A stretch of 16,470 nt of DNA from Candidatus Acidiferrales bacterium. GTDB lineage: Bacteria; Acidobacteriota; Terriglobia; Acidiferrales; UBA7541. This document shows positions 1-7,331 of this stretch, one piece after another (within the stretch, counting starts at the first letter, position 1; every line of letters begins with the position of its first letter). Location: contig JASHWB010000069.1 in assembly GCA_030044295.1 (NCBI GenBank), positions 1 to 16,470 on the forward strand, written 5' to 3'. The position numbers and the translations under genes were made by a program. The notes beneath the pieces were generated by a model, which saw only the letters and a list, made by a program, of their open reading frames with translations, did no database searches and had not been told where the DNA came from.

Positions 1-1896
1 GGAAATGCGTCCGCCGAACTTCTGAAGCATCGCTCGAACGATCGGATCTTCCTCGAATCGAGCGCGAAGCTCGGCGCTGCGAGCCGTACCCACCCGGCCA
101 GACTCAATCTTAACACAGACGCGAAGAGGCTGGCCGACCACTTGATTCAGCACTGTGCGCAATCGTTCCATTGGGTCGCGCGCCTGCAACATTTCCGCGA
201 GAGCGCGGCTCTCCGTCGGGAAAAACAATCGCAGCTCGCTCGTGTCGATTTCCCAGCGCGAAGCGTGCTCAACCATCGACCACAGAAATTTCTGACCTTG
301 CAGCGCGGATTTGATCGCATCCACCTGCGCGGACGCAAGTCCTCCGGCTGCGTCTTCCGCCGAGCGCGCCACCACGCGAGGAGGCGCTGCGGGAACTGGA
401 CGTTCCGCTGCGCGCGTATCCATTGCAGATTGTGGTGAACGCGGATTCGGCGCGTGCGGCTCACTCTCGGCGGAGGCTGATGTCCTCGCGAATGGCTGAA
501 CCGCTGCTACGCGCGCGCCGTGCGTCGCCGACACCGTTGCGCTTACGTCTGCATTCGCCTGTGGTGATGGCGCTTCCGTTTCAGGCGCCATGCGCACCGC
601 TGCGCCCGATGTGGACGCCGATTGCGCAGGAGTGGCTGGAGCAGGGGTAGCGCGAAAGGGCGGCGACGCCGCAACGTTCGAGGCAGGCGGCCCAGGCGGT
701 GTTGCGGGCGCTGCAGTGGCGCCTGCATGCCGTCCGGGACTTGCCGCGCGCGCCGCGGGCGCACCTTCGCCACGCAACTCGGCGATTGCCTCTTCGAGTG
801 GCACCAGCCGCTGCGCGTTGATCAGCTTCAGCAGGCCCAACTCCAAGTGCAGACGCGGATCGGGCTTGCGCCACACGTCGTCTTCAGTGGCCATCAGAAT
901 ATTGAAGAAGCGCGTCAGATCTTCCTCGCTGAACTGCGCCGATTGCTCCGCCAGGCGTGGACGCTCCTCTGCGGGAGCGGCGATCAACTCCGAATCCGAC
1001 CCACAAACACGCGCGACCAACAAGTTGCGGAAGTGGCGAATCGCTTCGCGGCAGAAATGCTGCAAGTTTTGCCCATCGGAAATCAGGCGATGCACCAGCG
1101 CCAGCGCTTTTTCTGATGATTGCGCTGTGATCGCTTCCACCAGATCATCCAGGACGCTTTCAGCGACCACGCCGAGCAGCTCGCGCACCTGCGCGTCGGT
1201 GATCGTGTCGCCGCCAAAAGCGATCGCCTGTTCGAGCAGCGACAGTCCGTCGCGCACGCTGCCTTCGGCGGCGCGAGCAAGAACCGCGACTGCGCCCGAA
1301 TCGATCTTCAGATGTTCTGCGTTGGCGACCCGTTCGATCTGTCCGGCAATTTCCTGGAACGTCAGCGCCCGAAACTGAAAAAGCTGCGCGCGCGATTTGA
1401 TAGTATCCGCCAGATCTTCGGGCTGCGTCGTCGCCAGAATGAAGATCACGCGCTCGGGCGGCTCTTCGAGCGTCTTCAGCAGCGCGTTCGATGCTTCGTC
1501 GGTCAACTGATGCGCTTCGTCGAGAATCACTACTTTGTAGCGGGCCGCGGCCGGCGCGTAGCGGACCATTTCGCGCAGCTCGCGAATCTGATCGATGCCG
1601 CGATTCGCCGCCGCGTCAATTTCCAGCACGTCCAGCGAGGTGCCGTTCGCAATTTCTTTGCAGGAATCGCAGGTGCCATCCGGCTCGGCGGTCGGACCCT
1701 TCGCGCAGTTGAGAGCCTTCGCCAGGATGCGCGCGGCGGTAGTCTTCCCTACTCCGCGCACGCCCGAAAAAATGTACGCGTGCGCCACGCGGTTCGACTG
1801 GATGGCGTTCGCCAGCGTGCGGGTGACGTGCTGCTGCCCCACGATTTCGCCGAACGTCTGCGGCCGGTATTTGCGCGCGATGACTTTGTAGCTCAT
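1..1896 (-). CDS. dnaX: DNA polymerase III subunit tau/gamma (DnaX), 3' end cut by window
   Basis: DnaX is the AAA+ motor of the clamp loader; it loads the beta clamp and, as tau, holds polymerase cores at the replisome. The frame is open from the ATG at 1896 (MSYKVIARKYRPQTF) to base 1, giving 632 residues; the C-terminus lies outside the window. Visible motifs are Walker A GVRGVGKTT with Lys51, the DEAH Walker B (ILDEAHQLTDEASNALLKTL) and an SRC-like segment (SRAQLFQF). A Pro/Ala-rich linker of roughly 170 residues follows, then the tau C-terminal region ending in a DPIVRAMLQKFGG-type tail, so little is missing. The zinc module has Cys64, Cys76 and Cys79, but the second ligand position (73) is Asp. 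I see no A/T-rich slippery stretch for a gamma-producing frameshift. The SRP RNA lies 54 bp upstream on the same strand, a known bacterial arrangement. Confidence 0.95.
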   Translation of the reverse strand, partial: MSYKVIARKYRPQTFGEIVGQQHVTRTLANAIQSNRVAHAYIFSGVRGVGKTTAARILAKALNCAKGPTAEPDGTCDSCKEIANGTSLDVLEIDAAANRGIDQIRELREMVRYAPAAARYKVVILDEAHQLTDEASNALLKTLEEPPERVIFILATTQPEDLADTIKSRAQLFQFRALTFQEIAGQIERVANAEHLKIDSGAVAVLARAAEGSVRDGLSLLEQAIAFGGDTITDAQVRELLGVVAESVLDDLVEAITAQSSEKALALVHRLISDGQNLQHFCREAIRHFRNLLVARVCGSDSELIAAPAEERPRLAEQSAQFSEEDLTRFFNILMATEDDVWRKPDPRLHLELGLLKLINAQRLVPLEEAIAELRGEGAPAARAASPGRHAGATAAPATPPGPPASNVAASPPFRATPAPATPAQSASTSGAAVRMAPETEAPSPQANADVSATVSATHGARVAAVQPFARTSASAESEPHAPNPRSPQSAMDTRAAERPVPAAPPRVVARSAEDAAGGLASAQVDAIKSALQGQKFLWSMVEHASRWEIDTSELRLFFPTESRALAEMLQARDPMERLRTVLNQVVGQPLRVCVKIESGRVGTARSAELRARFEEDPIVRAMLQKFGGRIS

Positions 1897-1950
1897 GCGA
1901 TGGGCTCGGTCGTGCTGCGCGCCCAGTGCGCTTCGGGTACGCCGCGATGA

Positions 1951-2058
<108 letters not shown>

Positions 2059-2353
2059 CGATCGGCAGTTCATGCCGAAATTTTTTGCAGCACAACCGCT
2101 AGCGGGGAGTCTAGCACAGCGCTTTCGACCGCGAAAGGCGACGCTGTTCAGCGCTCGCAGCACGCAAGAGCAAGTGGCGGCATTTCATCTTAGCGATTTG
2201 GCGGCTGTTGCGCTAGAGACGCGAAATCACACAGCTGTGGACGACGCGGGCCCGCGCGTTATAACCTCCCCTGCCGTTGAAGAGCAAACTTCAAAGATCC
2301 GAAATGACACTCATGAACCGGGGAAAAAGCTTCCCGGCAAGGAATCGCACCAA
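2059..2353. other. Intergenic region between divergent ffs/dnaX and the quinoprotein gene
   Basis: These 295 bp hold no gene I can support. The plus-strand frame is open throughout, but its translation does not look like protein and it starts inside the SRP RNA. A near-consensus -10 box TATAAC (2260-2265) lies about 90 bp before the quinoprotein start, with no convincing -35 in front of it. A T6 tract at 2081-2086 reads as A6 towards ffs. A short frame ATG 2304 to TAA 2363 (19 codons, second ATG at 2313) overlaps the start of the quinoprotein gene. Confidence 0.5.
2260..2265 (+). promoter_or_regulatory. Candidate -10 box for the quinoprotein dehydrogenase gene
   Basis: TATAAC matches the sigma-70 -10 consensus at 5 of 6 positions. 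The best -35 at suitable spacing (TGTGGA, 2236-2241, 18-bp spacer) is poor. Transcription would begin near 2272 and leave a leader of about 80 nt. Confidence 0.25.
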
Positions 2354-4519
2354 GTGCCCTTAACATCTCGCATTTCTTCAGTGATTGCTGTGGCTCTACT
2401 CGCTGGGCTTGGTCTCAGCTATGGCTATGGCAGCGAGAATTCTTCAGCCAAATCAGAACTGGCTCCCAGGCATCCAGCCGCAGTCGAAGCAGCGGGCTTG
2501 TCCACTGCGGACACGAGAGATGCAGCCGACTGGCCGAGCAACGGCCGCACATACAGCGAGCAGCGTTTTAGTCCGTTGAAGCAAATCACGGAGAACAATG
2601 TTGCGCAGCTGAAACCCGCCTGGCAATTCGTTTTGAATACATCCCGAGGGCAAGAGGGGACGCCGCTCGTCGTCGATGGAGTGATGTATGTGTCGACAGC
2701 TTGGAGCGAAGTGTATGCCCTTGATGCACGCACTGGAAGGAAGCTCTGGTATTACGATCCGAAAGTTTCCAGGGACTGGAGCCTGAACAGTTGCTGCGGC
2801 CCAATCAACCGCGGCATCGCCGTCTGGAAAGGAAAAGTTTACGTCGCCACGCTGAACGGACATTTAATCGCACTCGACGCTGGAACAGGCAAGCCGGTTT
2901 GGGATTCGTTCACGTTTCCCTCCGCCGTGGAGTACACAGCCGAAGGTACGCCGGTGGCGCAATACGTCATGTCGGGCGCGCCGCGCGTCGTCAAAGGCTT
3001 GGTAATTGTCGGTGCCGGCGGTGGCGACCAGGGCGTGCGTGGTTTTGTATCGGCGTACGACGTCGAAACAGGCAAATTGGTCTGGCGCTTCTATACGGTT
3101 CCCGGCGACCCTTCAAAACCCTCCGAAAGCGCCTCGCTCAAAATGGCCGCTAAGACTTGGGGCGGAGATGCCGGTGGCGGCGGTGCGGTGTGGGATGGTA
3201 TCTCTTACGATCCCGAACTCGATCTCTTGTATTTCGGCACCGGAAACCCGGCCACGGGCGTGCATCACCTGCACGACGACCGCTTATTCGCCGATAGCAT
3301 CGTGGCCGTCCGACCGGAAACGGGCCAATACGTCTGGCACTATCAGGAAGTGCCCGATGATGTGTGGGACTACGACTCCACCTCCCAACTAATCCTTGCT
3401 GATATCAAAATCGCCGGACGCGTCCGCAAAGTAATCATCCATGCGCCCAAGGACGGTTTTGTTTACGTGATCGACCGCGCGACCGGAAAACTCATTTCCA
3501 CCAAACCTCTTTTCCCGAAAGTCGATTGGGCGACCGGTATTGATCTAACTACCGGGCGCCCGATCGAAAATCCCGCCGCGCGCCGCGGAACTGAAAATGG
3601 CCACCCGTTTATCGTAATGCCCGGGCCGCTCGGCGGACATAGTTGGCAAGCCATGTCCTACAGTCCGCTGACGGGATTGGTTTACATCCCCGTGATGGAA
3701 ATGCCCAACATCTTTGTAGTCGAACCAATTGCGGAGAAATACGTCGCTAAGAATGAGACGCCGGCGGAGCCCGCTTGGAAATATCAGGACCAAGTGATCG
3801 CAAAGGTGAAGTCCTATTACAGCGCGCATCTTGCCGCCTGGGATCCTGTTGCACAACGGGAAGTATGGCACGCGAATTTGAAAGGCCTTTGGCACGGCGG
3901 TACGCTCGCCACGGCCGGCAATCTGGTTTTCCAAGGAACGTCTACGGGCGATTTTTCTGCGTATCAAGCGGACACGGGAAAGCGGCTTTGGTCGATTGGA
4001 GTCCAAACCGCAATCATCGCGCCTCCCATCAGCTATGAGGTTGAGGGAGAGCAGTATGTGGCCGTGACCGTGGGATGGGGAGGATCGCTGGGGCTCTTGA
4101 AAGGGCCAATCGGCATGCAGAACCACGTGCCAAACAATCTTCCTCGCGTCATCGCTTTCAAGTTGAACGGTGCGTACTCGCTGCCAGCGGTACCCGCTCC
4201 AACGAAACCACGACTAAACCCTCCGCCGGACACCGCCAGCGCCTCGCAGATCGCGAATGGCAGAGCACAATACGGACGTTGTCTTCGCTGCCATGGTTAT
4301 TGGGCGATCAGCGCGGGTGATGTTCCGGACCTGCGCTACTCTCCGATGGTTTACGATCGTTCGCTGCTCCGACAGGTTGTGAAGGGAGGTTTGCTGCGCT
4401 CGGCAGGCATGCCGATGTTCGGCAAAGAATTATCTGACGAACAATTGGATTCCATCCGCGTCTACGTCATTCATCAGGCGAACCTCCAGGTAGCCAAAGA
4501 CAAGGCCGAACGACACTGA
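2354..4519 (+). CDS. PQQ-dependent alcohol-dehydrogenase-type quinohaemoprotein with C-terminal cytochrome c domain
   Basis: This is a periplasmic dehydrogenase of the type I/II quinohaemoprotein alcohol dehydrogenase family. It oxidises an alcohol or similar substrate with pyrroloquinoline quinone and passes electrons to its own haem. With the GTG at 2354 it has 721 residues, usual for the family. The N-terminus is signal-peptide-like (hydrophobic run SVIAVALLAGLGL). Visible family features are the AADWPSNGRTY opening, repeated propeller W-motifs (e.g. ALDARTGRKLWYYD), vicinal Cys147-Cys148 in NSCCGPINRG, the FGTGN segment with Asn298 (calcium/PQQ site) and WDYDST with catalytic Asp339. A haem c motif CLRCH (Cys643, Cys646, His647) follows. 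The GTG start has AAGGA 10-11 nt upstream. Earlier in-frame codons would read through the SRP RNA region. The substrate cannot be told from sequence. No PQQ biosynthesis gene is nearby. Confidence 0.9.
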   Translation: MPLTSRISSVIAVALLAGLGLSYGYGSENSSAKSELAPRHPAAVEAAGLSTADTRDAADWPSNGRTYSEQRFSPLKQITENNVAQLKPAWQFVLNTSRGQEGTPLVVDGVMYVSTAWSEVYALDARTGRKLWYYDPKVSRDWSLNSCCGPINRGIAVWKGKVYVATLNGHLIALDAGTGKPVWDSFTFPSAVEYTAEGTPVAQYVMSGAPRVVKGLVIVGAGGGDQGVRGFVSAYDVETGKLVWRFYTVPGDPSKPSESASLKMAAKTWGGDAGGGGAVWDGISYDPELDLLYFGTGNPATGVHHLHDDRLFADSIVAVRPETGQYVWHYQEVPDDVWDYDSTSQLILADIKIAGRVRKVIIHAPKDGFVYVIDRATGKLISTKPLFPKVDWATGIDLTTGRPIENPAARRGTENGHPFIVMPGPLGGHSWQAMSYSPLTGLVYIPVMEMPNIFVVEPIAEKYVAKNETPAEPAWKYQDQVIAKVKSYYSAHLAAWDPVAQREVWHANLKGLWHGGTLATAGNLVFQGTSTGDFSAYQADTGKRLWSIGVQTAIIAPPISYEVEGEQYVAVTVGWGGSLGLLKGPIGMQNHVPNNLPRVIAFKLNGAYSLPAVPAPTKPRLNPPPDTASASQIANGRAQYGRCLRCHGYWAISAGDVPDLRYSPMVYDRSLLRQVVKGGLLRSAGMPMFGKELSDEQLDSIRVYVIHQANLQVAKDKAERH

Positions 4520-4661
4520 CGAACGAGCCTTCTTAAATTCTCTTCCTATAGCCATTCGGGATCGCGCATAAGAGTCCCAGGTCGCGGAGCCGGTCGGCAG
4601 CATCGCGTCAGGCTCGGCTGGCCACGTCGCGTTGGGCTCGCCTCGTCTGCCTCCGGCCCGT

Positions 4662-4690
4662 TATACTCGAAGTGAGTAGTAGCCTGGAGG
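4662..4690 (+). promoter_or_regulatory. Candidate -10 box and Shine-Dalgarno for the NDH-2 gene
   Basis: TATACT at 4662-4667 matches the -10 consensus at 5 of 6 positions. CTGGAGG at 4684-4690 is a good Shine-Dalgarno 4 nt before the GTG start, which fixes that start. No -35 is recognisable at 16-18 bp, so the promoter call is weak. The rest of the 175-bp gap (4520-4694) is GC-rich and shows nothing else I can name. Confidence 0.35.
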
Positions 4691-4694
4691 TTTC

Positions 4695-6017
4695 GTGGGC
4701 GCATCAACTGCTCGCGTCGTGGTCGTGGGAGGCGGGTTCGGCGGATTGTTCGCCACTCGTGCGCTCGTCAAAGCTCCCGTCAGTGTGACGCTGATCGACA
4801 AGCGGAACTATCATCTGTTCCGCCCCATGCTGTATCAAGTGGCTACCGGACTTTTATCCGCCGACGAGATCGCCGGGCCGCTGCGCTCGATCCTAAGCCG
4901 CCAGCGCAATGTGGAAGTGCTGCAGGATGAGGTCACAGGCATCGACCCGGAAAAACGGCTGGTTCACGTGAGGCAACATGAAGTGTCCTACGATTTCCTG
5001 ATACTCGCCACCGGAATTCGATACAACTACTTCGGACACGACGAATGGCGGCACGTGGCGCCCGGCCTCGAGTCACTCGACGACGCCGATCTGATTCGCG
5101 GCAAGGTCCTCACCGCGTTCGAGCGAGCCGAGGAAATGGCGGCCCTCGAACGGACCGGCGCCGAAGGAATTAAGCACTTCCTCACATTTGTGCTCGTCGG
5201 CGCGGGAACAGTTGGGGTCGAAATGGCCAGCACGCTGGCGGAAATGTCGCGGATGGCGCTGGCCCACGATTTTCGACATATCGATCCGCGCTCGGCGCAA
5301 ATTTTGCTTTATGAAGCTGCGCCGCGTGTGCTGCCCACATTCCCTGAAGTCCTTTCAGCCAAAGCGCAGCGCCACCTCGAGCGCTTGGGAGTGAAGGTGC
5401 ATACAAACACTCGCGTCACTGCTGTTGATGCCGACGGGATCGTGGCCAATGGCGTCCGCGTGCGCGCTTGCACGGTGCTGTGGGGTGCGGGTGTGCTAGC
5501 GTCGCCGGCGGGACGATGGTTGGGTGCGCCCATGGACAAGTCGGGGAAAATCGTCGTCAATCCTGACTTGTCCGTTCCTGGCCATCCCGAGATTTTCGCC
5601 GTCGGCGACACAGCGCATGTAGTTGCGGAATCGCGAAATCTAATCGGCCTCAAGTCGAAGCAGCCGATGGTTATGCCCGGTGTCGCACAACCTGCGATTC
5701 AAGAGGGAAAGTACGCGGCGCGAGTGATATCGCGTCGCCTGGCGGGAGACTCAGCTCCGGCGCCGTTCTGGTATTGGGACAAGGGCGATCTCGCGATCGT
5801 GGGCCGCACGTACGCCCTTGCTGATCTGCGTTTTATCCGCTTCACAGGATTCTCGGCCTGGATTCTCTGGGCCGCTGTGCACATCTACTTTCTGATCGGC
5901 TTCGCGAACCGTTTCCTCGTCGTGTTGCAATGGGCTTTCGCATTCCTCACGAAGCGCCGCCAGGTGCGCGTCTTCCCCGGGCAGGAAAGGGCGGCGAGCG
6001 CGCACTCGCCGCGCTGA
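4695..6017 (+). CDS. ndh: Type II NADH:quinone oxidoreductase (NDH-2 family)
   Basis: This is a single-subunit, non-proton-pumping flavoenzyme that oxidises NADH and reduces the quinone pool at the inner face of the membrane. The 440-residue length is typical. It has an N-terminal FAD dinucleotide fold (VVVVGGGFGGLFATRAL, residues about 8-24) and IDKRNYHLFRPMLYQVATG, characteristic of NDH-2. The FDFLILATG-like segment (YDFLILATGIRYNYFG) and a second, NAD(P)-binding GxGxxG (VLVGAGTVGVEMA) follow. The flavin-closing EIFAVGDTA comes next, then a PMVMPGVAQPAIQEGKYAA quinone-site region. The C-terminus carries a hydrophobic, amphipathic membrane-binding stretch (SAWILWAAVHIYFLIGFANRF). The GTG start has GGAGG upstream. 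It could deliver electrons to the same chain as the quinohaemoprotein before it, but the 175-bp gap gives no proof of an operon. Confidence 0.92.
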   Translation: MGASTARVVVVGGGFGGLFATRALVKAPVSVTLIDKRNYHLFRPMLYQVATGLLSADEIAGPLRSILSRQRNVEVLQDEVTGIDPEKRLVHVRQHEVSYDFLILATGIRYNYFGHDEWRHVAPGLESLDDADLIRGKVLTAFERAEEMAALERTGAEGIKHFLTFVLVGAGTVGVEMASTLAEMSRMALAHDFRHIDPRSAQILLYEAAPRVLPTFPEVLSAKAQRHLERLGVKVHTNTRVTAVDADGIVANGVRVRACTVLWGAGVLASPAGRWLGAPMDKSGKIVVNPDLSVPGHPEIFAVGDTAHVVAESRNLIGLKSKQPMVMPGVAQPAIQEGKYAARVISRRLAGDSAPAPFWYWDKGDLAIVGRTYALADLRFIRFTGFSAWILWAAVHIYFLIGFANRFLVVLQWAFAFLTKRRQVRVFPGQERAASAHSPR

Positions 6018-6180
6018 TGGGTCGGGTCGCAGGCGACGACACCTGTCAAAAGTGGAAGACCTGCGGTACGCTACGGTGGCTCTAGGGTGCCCTCTGCCTG
6101 GCATTTCCGTCCGGAACGCAACCGCGGCGCTCTGCGTCGAACTAAATGGATTTATCAACTCCGGCGTGACTTGGGGAACT

Positions 6181-7317
6181 ATGTCTTGGTGGAAGAAGCG
6201 AACGGCCTTTTGGCTCTTATTCCTATTCTGTCTCGCGGGCTGCACCGACAGCCCAGGACCTAAGCAAGCGTCCGCGGCAAGCGGCGCAATTGCCCGGCCA
6301 CAAAGCGCATCGGCCGTGCCGGTCGTCGTTGCCCAGGTGGCGCTAAGCACGATTCCAATCGAGTTGCACGCGATTGGCACTGGACAGGCGTTCAAAACCG
6401 TGTCCGTCCAGTCGCAAGCCGCCGGCATTGTGAAAGAAGTGTATTACCGGCCCGGGCAGTTGGTCCGGCAGGGGGATCTGCTCGTAAAACTCGACGATGC
6501 CCCGTTCGTCGCCGCCGTTTCTCAAGCGCAGGCCGCCCTTACCAGAGATGAAGCGCAAGCCGAACTCGAACGCGTCGAACTGCAACGCTACCACCAGCTG
6601 TTTACAGCCGGAGTGGTCTCGAAGGAGCAATACGATCAATACGACGCTACCTCCGCTTCCGCAGGCGCCACGGTTGCAGCTGATCAAGCCGCCATCCAGA
6701 CGGCGAAGATACAGCTTTCCTATTGCTCGATTTACGCGCCCATTAGTGGCGTGACCGGGGCGCAGTTGGTTTACCCCGGAGCGACGGTAACGGCGAACGG
6801 GACGCCAGTGCTCGTCGTGATTAATCAGGTCTCACCTCTCTATGTCACTTTTTCCGTGCCGCAGCAGTATCTCGGCCAGATTAAGCAATCGATGGCGCGC
6901 GCGCGACTCCCGGTACAGGCCACGCCGCCGGATAGCACAGCGCCGGAAACCGGTTATCTATCCTTCGTAAACAACACCGTGGACGCTACCACAGGTACCA
7001 TTGAGCTGATGGGCACCTTTCCCAATGCGGGTCGGCGCCTTTGGCCAGGCCAATACTCGAATATCGTGCTTCGCTTAGGTGAACAGCGCGGCGTTCTCGT
7101 TGTTCCAACTGACGCCATACAAACGGGGCAGCAGGGAAAATTTGTTTTCGTGGTCAAGCCGGACATGACGGTTGATGTGCGGCAGGTGACCACTGGACAA
7201 GCCACCGAGAACAGCGTTGAAATCTTGCGCGGGCTGTCGGCCGGAGAAACGGTCGTGACCGACGGGCAAGTCAGCCTGGTTGCGGGTACGAAGATTTACG
7301 TCACCAAGGCGCTCTGA
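6181..7317 (+). CDS. RND efflux periplasmic adaptor lipoprotein (HlyD/AcrA-type membrane fusion protein)
   Basis: The adaptor bridges an RND pump and an outer-membrane channel. Starting at the ATG at 6181 the protein has 378 residues. The start is chosen because it gives a clean lipoprotein signal (MSWWKKRTAFWLL... LAGC, lipid-anchored Cys21) and because GGGGA lies just upstream. The frame is open back to 6052, but that extension is not signal-like. Domains in order: first beta-barrel and lipoyl half (VSVQSQAAGIVKEVYYRPGQLVRQGDLLVKLDD); a coiled-coil hairpin (about residues 110-180, rich in Ala/Glu/Gln); second lipoyl half (YAPISGVTGAQLVYPGATV); beta-barrel (YVTFSVPQQYL); and a membrane-proximal domain (GVLVVPTDAIQTGQQGKFVFVV). 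The RND pump gene follows after 14 nt, so the two are surely co-transcribed and translationally close. Confidence 0.92.
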   Translation: MSWWKKRTAFWLLFLFCLAGCTDSPGPKQASAASGAIARPQSASAVPVVVAQVALSTIPIELHAIGTGQAFKTVSVQSQAAGIVKEVYYRPGQLVRQGDLLVKLDDAPFVAAVSQAQAALTRDEAQAELERVELQRYHQLFTAGVVSKEQYDQYDATSASAGATVAADQAAIQTAKIQLSYCSIYAPISGVTGAQLVYPGATVTANGTPVLVVINQVSPLYVTFSVPQQYLGQIKQSMARARLPVQATPPDSTAPETGYLSFVNNTVDATTGTIELMGTFPNAGRRLWPGQYSNIVLRLGEQRGVLVVPTDAIQTGQQGKFVFVVKPDMTVDVRQVTTGQATENSVEILRGLSAGETVVTDGQVSLVAGTKIYVTKAL

Positions 7318-7331
7318 ATGGCTGGATTGCT

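Noticed and set aside
1083..1120. Possible programmed frameshift in dnaX at a run of five A (minus strand, near 1108-1112)
   Set aside because: The run is GAA AAA GCG in frame, not a slippery A-AAA-AAG heptamer, and I see no matching stimulatory structure.
590..1378. Long plus-strand open frames antisense to dnaX
   Set aside because: They are shadows caused by high-GC codon use on the minus strand; no domain or ribosome site supports them.
6077..6096. TGGC-N6-GTGCCCT upstream of the RND adaptor as a further sigma-54-type site
   Set aside because: GG and GC are 9 nt apart instead of 10, and sigma-54 spacing is strict.
6052..6180. N-terminal extension of the RND adaptor
   Set aside because: The lipoprotein signal starts at 6181 with a ribosome site; the extension is not signal-like.
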